From IMG/VR virus record IMGVR_UViG_3300024301_000048, positions 1 through 34,067 of that record: a stretch of DNA of 34,067 nt; one strand, written 5' to 3'. Position 1 is the stretch's first letter, and each line of letters opens with the position of its first letter. The translations under genes were made by a program, and so were the position numbers. The notes under the pieces were generated by a model. That model made no database searches. It was given only the letters and a program-made list of their open reading frames with translations, and was not told the origin of the DNA. The stretch is from a virus. Positions 25,012 through 32,606 of the stretch are shown in pieces.

Positions 25012-25389
25012 ATGAGTTTTTTAGGAAAACATAGAAAGCAGACGTTAATTAATTTTTGCGAATTTTGCTATAAGGAATTATCCTTAAAAAAATATCCTAG
25101 TATTGTTATTAAGAATAACAAGGATGGGTTAAAAACATTTGCTAATTTTAGCTTTGATAAGAATTCTGGATTTAAGCCTAGTATAATGGTTTATGGTAAG
25201 AATAGATTATTAGCTGATATAATGAGAAGTTTAGCACATGAGTTAGTTCACTATAAGCAGTATGAGGATAGGGAGTTGGACGGCGAAATTAAAGATATAG
25301 GTGGAGATATAGAAAATGAAGCAAATGCTAAGGCGGGTGAACTTGTAAAGAAATACGGATATATAAATAGAAAAATATATGAGGAATAA
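25012..25389 (+). CDS. HExxH metallopeptidase-like protein
   Basis: A 125-residue protein with a gluzincin-type site: H76-E77-L-V-H80 in LAHELVHYKQYED, and a glutamate ligand candidate in the following helix (ENEANAKAGE, E101 or E103). Size and motif recall small SprT/ImmA-like peptidases, but the family cannot be fixed by eye. The N-terminus (FLGKHRKQTLINFCEFCYKE) has a Cys-x2-Cys pair at residues 16 and 19. It starts 12 bases after an exact TATAAATA box and ends at a bidirectional terminator, so it may be a single-gene late unit. Possible roles are virion maturation or host protein cleavage. Confidence 0.72.
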   Translation: MSFLGKHRKQTLINFCEFCYKELSLKKYPSIVIKNNKDGLKTFANFSFDKNSGFKPSIMVYGKNRLLADIMRSLAHELVHYKQYEDRELDGEIKDIGGDIENEANAKAGELVKKYGYINRKIYEE

Positions 25390-25391
25390 AA

Positions 25392-25422
25392 AAAAGCGGT
25401 TGAAATGAATCAACCGCTTTTT
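25392..25422. terminator. Bidirectional intrinsic terminator
   Basis: AAAAGCGGTTGA pairs with TCAACCGCTTTT around a six-base loop (25404-25409). T-rich sequence follows on the plus strand, and the A-run before the stem gives a T tract on the minus strand. It serves both the HExxH gene and the convergent DNA polymerase gene, whose stop lies immediately to the right. Confidence 0.9.
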
Positions 25423-25424
25423 CA

Positions 25425-28400
25425 TTATTTACGCTCTACTACAAAGTCTTCGGGATCAGTTTCTACTAAATTCCAATACTCCATTTCTTCTGGTGTAACA
25501 ACCATTACTTCTTCATAAGTAGCTTGATTTTTAGCTTGGTTCTCGAATGGTATGCTATTAATCAAAGTCAAATCTTGCTCTAAAATAAAGGGCCTATCTT
25601 CGTATGAGTTAATCATAAGCTTTTCTCTAATCTCTGGTTTAAAACATACAAAGAGTGGGTGTACAGCCGAATTGAACTTATTGATATAAAGATCAGTGTT
25701 ATAGTTGACTGTTTGTGAATCAGAAAAACTATCAATAATAGAACAGTTAATCACATATTCAACCTTAATGAAATCCACGAACACACCTTTTTTCAAATTC
25801 CTAATTTTGGTTTTGATATTTTTCCACTTATTAATATCATCCAAAATTGCATAAATATCGCCGTCCAACACCTTCTGATTAACAGTTAATAAACCTCTAT
25901 TATGAATACCTAATAGAAATGTTTTAATGTATTCAGGATTCCTTGTTTTAATCACATTGTTGATTTGCTTCAAATCCAATTCACCTAATTCACAAGTAGC
26001 AAATGTAGTGGCAGGACTTAAACTGTCTTTATCGTCCTTGGATTTACCACTATTAACATAATATACTACATCACCAAGTTCTATATCCAAATCGTTGTTA
26101 ATCAATAATTCCATATGCACTTGCCTATTCAGTGGAGCACCGTTTTTATTAGTTCCCTTAATATGTTGCAAGTATTCTGCTTTCGTCTTTTTAATTTTAG
26201 CCTTAGAGGCAATAAGCTTCACATTAATTTTTTGTTCTTCAATCTTCTTAATATAATCCCAATAAGCATTTATAAATTCCAAGGGTTTATTTTGCATTAA
26301 CTTAATAACCTCTTTATCTACAAATTCAGTGATATATTCAGATTGAGTCTTCTTAATAATAGCTCCTCCAATAACTTCAATTTTATTTTTCACCTCACCA
26401 GTCTTCTTGTCTTTAACTTCCTTTAGGTATATATAATTACCTTTTGAGAAATTAATAACTGATTCAACAATTTCATCAATATCCAAACCCATAATACCCT
26501 TCATAAAAGAATCATTATATTCAGCAACGTGTGCTGCAATGCCTACATATTCTTTCCCTTTAGTTACCAACCAGTTTATACCTCTACCAGTGTACTTGTA
26601 TTCCAAATCAACATCGTTAATTGAAAAGAAAACACCATCAGTGTGAGCAATAGTAGCAACATATCCCTTTTCAGCAAACCATTTAATAAGATGCCTCAAA
26701 TGTTGCCTTCCATTACAAGTGATACCTTGTGCTACAACCAAATCAGCAAATGGTGTTACACCAGCTGCACCCATCATACCATAGAAACTATTGATAAGCC
26801 TTTTAATTGGCAACTGACGTACTTCAAACTTTTTACTTAAACTTAATTCCCCCTTCTCCTTGTGTTCATTCATGAGCTGCTTGTACTTAATCCTAGTAGA
26901 CCAGCCGTAATACATAAAGAGCTTATAAACCCCGTACAAGTCAATTTTAGGCGAATTAACATGCACGTAAAATTCAGCTGGATAAAGGGAAGAAAAGTCG
27001 GCTTTAAAAGACTTACCGTGATATCCTGCTGAAATCATTGCTACAAGTCCACCAGTAAATTCTTTTGGTTCATCGTAATTAGGTATACCTAAACCATATT
27101 GGTAAGAATATGCGGATAAAAGCAATTTCCATACAGAAGCACCACCCATAGTTGCAGCCCTTTGATATGAAGTAGGCAACCACTTAGAAATCAAAAAAGT
27201 AGCTTGACTGTAAAATTCATCTAACTTATTAGTTTCCCATAAATCATCTATCAAATATCTTCTGATAATATCTTCACCAGTAGTTTTAATATATTTTGAC
27301 AGATCTTTATCTGGATAGAATAATGAGATATTAGTTAAATTAGTTCTTAATTTTTTTAATTCATTATATAAAAAATCATATTTAACTTTATCTTCCTTTT
27401 CTAACCATTTACCTACAAATTCATCGATTCTAAAACATAGTCTATCGTAATTCTTAAATTTCTCATATACAGTTTTAAAGAAGCCTTCTACATCATCAGG
27501 TGTGAATTTTAAGGTATTCACACAAGAATCCATAAACATCTTATCATATTCTTCATCCCAAAGATATAATGTGTTCTCATTATCATATACTTGTGTTTGT
27601 AATGATTTCCTTTTTACTTTATCGAAAGAATATATACCTTTTTCAAAAGCAATTTCCTTTTGGTACTTAAACCAATCACCGTTTTCAACATTCAAATAGA
27701 ATGGAGCCGTAGAATTTTCAATATCACCAATCTTATTCCCTTCAACATATACACGGTTAGGTTTAGCTAAATTAGCAAACTTAATATTATCTTTTAATTT
27801 AAAATTCGGGATAGATTTATTGATAGCGGAAGCCCCTTTTACTGCAAACATTGTATCACACATATTAATGCCTAATATGCTCGTTTGTATATAAGTTTCA
27901 CTGCTACCACCTACTTTAAGATTACCTTCCCTTCTATTAAAAAGATTGTTTTTTGAAATATAAATTTCTTCAGGGTTTTTATAATAATCTTTTATTAGAT
28001 CCCTGATAGCATTAAAAGTTTCATATTCATCTGATAATTTCTTTAATATTTCATATCTTTTAATAATGAATGGGAAGTCGAATCCTTCGCCGTTATATGT
28101 TAAGAATAAGTCTGGATTTAACTCCATTGTTATCCTGAAAAATTCTTCTATTATCTCTAATTCTTCCTCCTGATTAGTCGCGTTTAGTACTTTCTCGTAT
28201 CCATTATTACAATACATACCTATTTTAAAGATCATACCCATTGTAGGATGCAAAGCTGCATCTTTTCTGTATGAAAATTCAGGTAAACCTTTAGTTTCAA
28301 TATCCATTGTTAGAATTTTCAGTTCAGGGTATTCTTCAAAACCCTTAAATAATCTTTTGCCACTTTGAATCATATATTGTTCAATAGCGGATACTTTATA

Positions 28401-29513
28401 GAAAACCTTATCTTCACCTACAAACAAATCAATTCCGTTATCTATGAATAGAGCATTAAGATTAGAGAAACCTTTTTTAGAATCAAAGGAGAATTCCTCT
28501 TGTACTAAGAAGTCTAATTTGTTTTCATCTATCCTTAATTTAAGATGTTTAACAAATTTATCGCTATGAACCTGAAGGAACTCAATATCATTATTCTTAA
28601 TTTTCTTTTCATAAAAATCGAATATTTTTGATTGCCTAACGTTTTCATTGAAAATGACAAATGTTAGATGTATGAGTTCTTCGTAATCAATTTCACTGCT
28701 ATTCTTTAATATATCTTGATCTAAGTATTCATTGTTCTCGTCGTTTTTATCGAGAAACGAAAATAGTAAATTTTTAGCTGGGAAGCCAAAAAAGAATAGC
28801 AGCTTTTGGTAATCGTTAGACTTAGACCAAAAGCTTTTAAGTTTTGCTGGATCGAGAAATATACCAGACCTTTTCCATATATCTAAACCGCCCTCAAAGA
28901 AGAAATCAATTAGGTTATTGAAACTACCATTGATTTTTTTGATTTCACCTTTCTTATTGTAACATATTAAGGGGTTATCGTATTTGGTTTCTTCTTGTGG
29001 GGGATTTATATGAACCAAATATTTGAAGCCCTCCTCGAGTCTTTCAACTTTATTGGATTCATCTATATGGGTTATTTGCTCTGATATTTCGACGTTGTAT
29101 TGCTTCATTTTGTTAAAGCAAAGTTTACGTCTATCTTTTATATCAGATAGATAGCGTCTTACAACACATTCACTACCATTATTAACTTCACCTACAACTT
29201 CTAAGTGTTCATTTAGATGGTGAATTTTATTATCATAGAAGATTGTATTTTCTTCTTTGTTGTAGTCTGTGATGTGGACGGCGAAATATTCCCACTTAAA
29301 ATCTCTATCAAAATCAAATCCCTTAAACCATAAAAAAGGTCTATAAGTATCTTTTTTAATAGTTAAATTATCATCACTGTTCTTTCTAATAAAGATTTTA
29401 ACTTCATTAGAAAAGTTATTACAGTCGATATAACGAATCCCTTCCTCTGGATCAAAGCCGTGAAGAAGGGATTCAATATCTTCAATTTTTAATCGTTTTA
29501 ATTCACCTTTCAT
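25425..29513 (-). CDS. Family B DNA polymerase, gp43-like, unusually large
   Basis: A 1362-residue replicative polymerase with proofreading. Exo I is MDIETKG (D404, E406) and Exo II is TYNGEGFDFPF (N474, D479); I could not place Exo III with confidence. Polymerase motif A is DFSSLYP (D839), motif B is KRLINSFYG (N908-G912), and motif C is IAHTDGVFF, with the metal-binding aspartate at 959. The usual first aspartate of DTD is replaced by H957. About 290 extra residues precede the exonuclease compared with T4 gp43 (898 aa, Exo I near residue 112). The gene has its own host-type promoter 20 bases upstream and ends at a bidirectional terminator. Confidence 0.93.
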   Translation of the reverse strand: MKGELKRLKIEDIESLLHGFDPEEGIRYIDCNNFSNEVKIFIRKNSDDNLTIKKDTYRPFLWFKGFDFDRDFKWEYFAVHITDYNKEENTIFYDNKIHHLNEHLEVVGEVNNGSECVVRRYLSDIKDRRKLCFNKMKQYNVEISEQITHIDESNKVERLEEGFKYLVHINPPQEETKYDNPLICYNKKGEIKKINGSFNNLIDFFFEGGLDIWKRSGIFLDPAKLKSFWSKSNDYQKLLFFFGFPAKNLLFSFLDKNDENNEYLDQDILKNSSEIDYEELIHLTFVIFNENVRQSKIFDFYEKKIKNNDIEFLQVHSDKFVKHLKLRIDENKLDFLVQEEFSFDSKKGFSNLNALFIDNGIDLFVGEDKVFYKVSAIEQYMIQSGKRLFKGFEEYPELKILTMDIETKGLPEFSYRKDAALHPTMGMIFKIGMYCNNGYEKVLNATNQEEELEIIEEFFRITMELNPDLFLTYNGEGFDFPFIIKRYEILKKLSDEYETFNAIRDLIKDYYKNPEEIYISKNNLFNRREGNLKVGGSSETYIQTSILGINMCDTMFAVKGASAINKSIPNFKLKDNIKFANLAKPNRVYVEGNKIGDIENSTAPFYLNVENGDWFKYQKEIAFEKGIYSFDKVKRKSLQTQVYDNENTLYLWDEEYDKMFMDSCVNTLKFTPDDVEGFFKTVYEKFKNYDRLCFRIDEFVGKWLEKEDKVKYDFLYNELKKLRTNLTNISLFYPDKDLSKYIKTTGEDIIRRYLIDDLWETNKLDEFYSQATFLISKWLPTSYQRAATMGGASVWKLLLSAYSYQYGLGIPNYDEPKEFTGGLVAMISAGYHGKSFKADFSSLYPAEFYVHVNSPKIDLYGVYKLFMYYGWSTRIKYKQLMNEHKEKGELSLSKKFEVRQLPIKRLINSFYGMMGAAGVTPFADLVVAQGITCNGRQHLRHLIKWFAEKGYVATIAHTDGVFFSINDVDLEYKYTGRGINWLVTKGKEYVGIAAHVAEYNDSFMKGIMGLDIDEIVESVINFSKGNYIYLKEVKDKKTGEVKNKIEVIGGAIIKKTQSEYITEFVDKEVIKLMQNKPLEFINAYWDYIKKIEEQKINVKLIASKAKIKKTKAEYLQHIKGTNKNGAPLNRQVHMELLINNDLDIELGDVVYYVNSGKSKDDKDSLSPATTFATCELGELDLKQINNVIKTRNPEYIKTFLLGIHNRGLLTVNQKVLDGDIYAILDDINKWKNIKTKIRNLKKGVFVDFIKVEYVINCSIIDSFSDSQTVNYNTDLYINKFNSAVHPLFVCFKPEIREKLMINSYEDRPFILEQDLTLINSIPFENQAKNQATYEEVMVVTPEEMEYWNLVETDPEDFVVERK

Positions 29514-29532
29514 AACAAAAATAATATTTCTG

Positions 29533-29564
29533 CAAAGGTAAACATAAAATCCTTAAAACTCAAA
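29533..29564 (-). promoter_or_regulatory. Host-type (Bacteroidota) promoter for DNA polymerase
   Basis: On the minus strand TTTG (complement of 29561-29564) and TACCTTTG (complement of 29533-29540) are separated by 20 bases, matching TTTG-N20-TAnnTTTG. Transcription would start about 13 bases before the ATG at 29513, leaving a very short leader. The layout is the same as at the SSB promoter. Confidence 0.75.
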
Positions 29565-29569
29565 TATTT

Positions 29570-29923
29570 TTACAAAATTGTTATATCAAGAGTTTGTCTA
29601 ATGGGTGCAATTAAAACAGATTGATCGTCATTGAACGTTATTTCAAACCACCCTTTATATTTACCCTTTCTAGCTGTATCCTCTAAGGTCCACTTATATT
29701 GAATGTAAACCTTTTCATGGCAATCGCTACATTCTTGTTCTACCAATATACAGCAAGGCGCACATTGAATTACAGGAATACAACTACCTACTTCTTCCAT
29801 AAAAAAAGTAATGTTGGCATTCTGTAACCGCTCATTCATAGTTTTATTTGAACTAATACCATTCTGTATTAATTCCATTGTTAGAACAGGCAAAGTTGAA
29901 TTTTCTTTTATATAAAAGTTCAT
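29570..29923 (-). CDS. BppU-like baseplate/receptor-binding adaptor
   Basis: A 117-residue protein resembling the N-terminal domain of phage baseplate upper proteins (BppU). It has the family layout: FYIKENSTLPVLTMELIQNG, then a LQNANITFFM strand, YIQYKWTLEDTARKGKYKGW (a strand plus the Y-K-W-T-x-x-D-T turn), FEITF, and a terminal strand LDITIL. An insertion at about residues 48-68 holds six cysteines (CIPVIQCAPCCILVEQECSDC) that may bind a metal. It sits 10 bases after the cysteine-rich lectin-like protein and is probably co-transcribed with it. Both probably form the host-contacting part of the baseplate. Confidence 0.6.
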   Translation of the reverse strand: MNFYIKENSTLPVLTMELIQNGISSNKTMNERLQNANITFFMEEVGSCIPVIQCAPCCILVEQECSDCHEKVYIQYKWTLEDTARKGKYKGWFEITFNDDQSVLIAPIRQTLDITIL

Positions 29924-29933
29924 ATTATGGTCT

Positions 29934-31580
29934 TTAAGAGTTATATATGTTGTAATTACATTTAATAGCTTGATAATCTAAGGGTTGACCGTATAAACAA
30001 AAGCTTTTTATTTGACCTACAAAGCTACCTGCAAAATTTTCTTCTAAAACACCACAAATATTGTTATCAGTGGTGAATTTAAAACAATTTATTTTCAAAA
30101 GACTGCTTTGTGAATATTCTGGTAAATTAGGATTACAACAAGCGTCTGTTATACCTTCAGTTACATCAACAGAATAAAATACTTTCTCAAAATCATCTAC
30201 TACAAATCTACAAATAAATTCAACATAATTGCTGGTTATTTTAGTTTCTATTTCAGCGAATTTATTATCCAAGTGCTGCGTTAAGAATGAGACTATTTCA
30301 TCAGGTATAGTAATATCGTAATCTACAACTGTAAAATAATCGACTCCGTTTATCCTAGCCCCTTTGAATTTTTGATCTTTCTTTAAATAAAATTTATAAT
30401 CACAAACTTCATATTCAGTTGGAGTATCGGTCTGCATTTCTAACAAGCCTTGGGTTCCACCGCCAATACTTATGTTGTATGGTACACCTAATTGTTTAGA
30501 AGCTAAATCATCAAAGGCTTGAGGTATAATATTAGGGAAATTATATTCCCTTAATTTCAAATAACCGTCAACGTATATGCTAAGTACACCGAAAGTTTGT
30601 TCTTCGGGTTTGCAGGTTAAGTGTTCATCGTTTTTAAATTTAATGGTAACTAACCTAAATGTGTCATCTACAAAAATGTTTTCGGTACTATATTTTTCAA
30701 AAACCATTAAATCCTCTTCGTATTTACCAGCTACACAAGTCCCAGAAGTTGCTAAGTATCTATAACCTATTTTGCCTTCATCTGTAATCCTAAAAGCGAG
30801 GGCATTGTATTTTAAATTATCGCAACAATCAGGAAGAGTAAAAGTCACACCTGTTGCATTCAAATAGAATTCATTTAATGTAGGACAATTATAAAATAAG
30901 AAAGAAGCTGTATCACTTGGAGGAGTTACATGGGAAGTATCTTTTATAATTGAGCTTAGGAAAGTTACCCCACTTGAAACCTCATAGGATAGTAAATGCT
31001 CTTTTACAGAGCAGAACTTATTTTCAGCTCTTGTACCGTAATAATAAAATATTCCTTCATTATTGGGATAAGTTTCGTTTAGGGTTGGTAACTCTGAACT
31101 GCAAGTACATCCGCTTTTAGCTAAATAAAATTCCGCGGTCCATCCATCTTTATAGTAGTCGGGTAATGTCTGGTAATCATAACCTTCTAACTTATAGAAT
31201 CCCTGATAAAAACCCCCACATAATTGAGTAGTTGATCCACTAAGAATATCGTAACAAAAATTATCGCCGTCCACCTTCTTCACAAAAAATCTCTTTTCGC
31301 CGTCCAACCCCCAAGAAGAATCTAAACTATCAGAAAAACGATTATCATATCCAGTTATACCAAAATTAGTTATCGTAACACCAGAAGGAGATATAGCCAT
31401 ATCCCATTCATTATCGCTATAAACTATATCTGCTGAATTAAAATTCATACAGATAATAGGATTCACAACGTCATTGCAATTACAAATAACACTGTAATCA
31501 GACATTTGTATGTCATAATAATCTTTATCAGATAACCTTAAATCTAATAATGTCGGATAATTCCTGTTAATATATGCCAA
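29934..31580 (-). CDS. Cysteine-rich lectin-like tail protein
   Basis: A 548-residue structural protein, probably part of the tail tip or a receptor-binding protein. The middle and C-terminal parts show a concanavalin A/LamG-like pattern: FRLVTIKFKNDE, GVLSIYVDGYLKLREY, PYNISIGGGTQGL and the closing FVGQIKSFCLYGQPLDY followed by AIKCNYNIY. I count 21 cysteines, including C-x-C and C-C pairs, which is unusual for a phage protein. The start codon is TTG at 31580; starting there gives MAYINRNYPTLLDL, and no upstream ATG is in frame. The next ATG is at codon 26. A minus-strand TATAAATA box ends only seven bases before the TTG, implying an almost leaderless transcript. Confidence 0.55.
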   Translation of the reverse strand: MAYINRNYPTLLDLRLSDKDYYDIQMSDYSVICNCNDVVNPIICMNFNSADIVYSDNEWDMAISPSGVTITNFGITGYDNRFSDSLDSSWGLDGEKRFFVKKVDGDNFCYDILSGSTTQLCGGFYQGFYKLEGYDYQTLPDYYKDGWTAEFYLAKSGCTCSSELPTLNETYPNNEGIFYYYGTRAENKFCSVKEHLLSYEVSSGVTFLSSIIKDTSHVTPPSDTASFLFYNCPTLNEFYLNATGVTFTLPDCCDNLKYNALAFRITDEGKIGYRYLATSGTCVAGKYEEDLMVFEKYSTENIFVDDTFRLVTIKFKNDEHLTCKPEEQTFGVLSIYVDGYLKLREYNFPNIIPQAFDDLASKQLGVPYNISIGGGTQGLLEMQTDTPTEYEVCDYKFYLKKDQKFKGARINGVDYFTVVDYDITIPDEIVSFLTQHLDNKFAEIETKITSNYVEFICRFVVDDFEKVFYSVDVTEGITDACCNPNLPEYSQSSLLKINCFKFTTDNNICGVLEENFAGSFVGQIKSFCLYGQPLDYQAIKCNYNIYNS

Positions 31581-31587
31581 GTCTTTA

Positions 31588-31604
31588 TATTTATAATATA
31601 AATA
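31588..31604. promoter_or_regulatory. Divergent T4-late-like promoter pair
   Basis: The 17-base near-palindrome TATTTATAATATAAATA places TATAAATA on the minus strand (31588-31595) for the lectin-like gene and on the plus strand (31597-31604) for the gene at 31613. With T4-like geometry the transcripts would start only a few bases before the two start codons. Confidence 0.5.
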
Positions 31605-31612
31605 AACATAAA

Positions 31613-32062
31613 ATGAAAATTATCGTACCAGAAAGTTTATTAAAGGAAATTATAAATGCTGATTTATCTTTTATTGAAGGTGATATGCCTACCTCAAATA
31701 AAGAAGTTAGATTGTCAAGGATTAGAAATACACCTCAACCTACAACAGATGATTTTGTGACACAAGCAAGCCAGTTCACACAAACATACCCTAATGGTTG
31801 GTTTGTTAGAGAACAAGAGGAGGAAGAACAAGAAGAAGAGGTTAAAACTAATGAAAAAATTAGCGAAATAGAAATTTTAGATATTTTAAATGAAAAAGGA
31901 TTAAAGCAAGCTTTTCTAACATTTAAAACCAATCTAATGAATGTCGATGAAGATAATTTTAATGAGGTTGTTGCTATAATCCTAAAAGATATAATGCAGG
32001 AAGTAGATTGGAATAAAATGCCTGAAAACTATACAAAAGAACTTACGGATTTGCTTAAATAA
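31613..32062 (+). CDS. Acidic hypothetical protein
   Basis: A 149-residue protein of unknown function. An in-frame ATG at 31574 exists, but it would overlap the divergent gene and lie upstream of the TATAAATA box, so I choose the ATG at 31613 (MKIIVPESLLKEIINADLSF). The middle carries a glutamate run (REQEEEEQEEEV, about residues 62-75), followed by a helical C-terminal half (EILDILNEKGLKQAFLTF). Its stop codon forms the first bases of repeat R3. An IVPESLLKEI-type N-terminal motif also resembles the IYISEDILKKL C-terminus of the next protein, perhaps a shared binding peptide. Confidence 0.6.
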   Translation: MKIIVPESLLKEIINADLSFIEGDMPTSNKEVRLSRIRNTPQPTTDDFVTQASQFTQTYPNGWFVREQEEEEQEEEVKTNEKISEIEILDILNEKGLKQAFLTFKTNLMNVDEDNFNEVVAIILKDIMQEVDWNKMPENYTKELTDLLK

Positions 32063-32156
32063 TATATAGAAAACTAATATGCTTTTAGTAAATTATTATA
32101 TAACAGTGTCGAAAACCCAAAAGCATATTTTTTCCTTTATAATTAACTAAAAATCA
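32060..32156 (+). repeat. Structured repeat R3
   Basis: Third copy of the element at 7261 and 7441, about 25 kb away. Stem arms are AATATGCTTTT (32076-32086) and AAAAGCATATT (32119-32129), the loop carries the same ACAGTGTCGAAAACCC core, and T6 follows. It begins at the TAA of the preceding gene and ends 14 bases before the next ATG. The segment after the T run is less conserved (CCTTTATAATTAACTAAAAATCA) but still related. Confidence 0.85.
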
Positions 32157-32170
32157 ATACATTATAAATT

Positions 32171-32602
32171 ATGGCAAATAGTAAATTATTAAATAGAGAG
32201 GTTCCATTTCCTGAAAATTTGCTACCTGTAATGAAGCGAAATTTAGGGGGCGAATTGGAGTTTGCCACACAGATAAAAAACTTCATTGAAGATAGGAATA
32301 TAAGCTATAACGATTTAAGGAATATAGTTAAAAATTATAGGACTTATAATTCAAGAGAGAAATTAGAACACGGTGGAGATGTTTTTTATAAATGGGCTAC
32401 TGCAACATTAGATAGATTAACCAGAACAGTTGAAAGGAGTAAAGAAAACCTATCTTTAGCTGGTAAAAGTAATGCTTATATAAAGCAACATGAAAAAAAT
32501 GTTACTGGTAAGGCTAATACGGAAAAACCTATATATGAATCAGAGAAAAAAATAACGAAAATATATATATCAGAAGACATACTCAAAAAATTAAATAAAT
32601 AA
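32171..32602 (+). CDS. Hypothetical protein, 143 aa, helical and basic
   Basis: Not recognised. The N-terminal region (VPFPENLLPVMKRNLGGELE) is followed by helices (QIKNFIEDRNISYNDLRNIV) and a polar segment (DRLTRTVERSKENLSLAGKS). The C-terminus ends KITKIYISEDILKKLNK. It follows repeat R3 and shares with the hub gene at 7568 the property of starting just after such an element. The next gene begins four bases after its stop, pointing to an operon of small virion or assembly proteins. Confidence 0.6.
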   Translation: MANSKLLNREVPFPENLLPVMKRNLGGELEFATQIKNFIEDRNISYNDLRNIVKNYRTYNSREKLEHGGDVFYKWATATLDRLTRTVERSKENLSLAGKSNAYIKQHEKNVTGKANTEKPIYESEKKITKIYISEDILKKLNK

Positions 32603-32606
32603 TATT

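Larger units (their letters stand above)
97..31306. repeat. Dispersed octamer TGGACGGC, 16 copies
   Basis: The octamer TGGACGGC or its complement GCCGTCCA starts at 97, 992, 3162, 6480, 8104, 8464, 10902, 17027, 17458, 20766, 21500, 25277, 25860, 29275, 31266 and 31299. Seven are TGGACGGC on the plus strand and nine are the complement. Thirteen extend to TGGACGGCG and the usual context is TGGACGGCGAA. All lie in genes, in several reading frames (encoding V/L-D-G, G-R-P/R, A-V-H/Q and A/S-P-S), so the conservation is at the DNA level. Confidence 0.85.

Noticed and set aside
97-31306. The TGGACGGC octamer as Neisseria-type DNA uptake sequence
   Set aside because: It shares only GCCGTC with GCCGTCTGAA; the next bases differ consistently (CCA), and the host signals are of Bacteroidota.
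31574-31612. Upstream ATG for the acidic gene ending at 32062
   Set aside because: It lies before the TATAAATA box and overlaps the divergent gene start; the extra residues (PSLYIYNINKHK) just translate the promoter.
7261-32156. The three repeats as a CRISPR array or insertion sequence
   Set aside because: The copies are not regularly spaced, there is no spacer set or cas gene, and no transposase or target-site duplication is visible.
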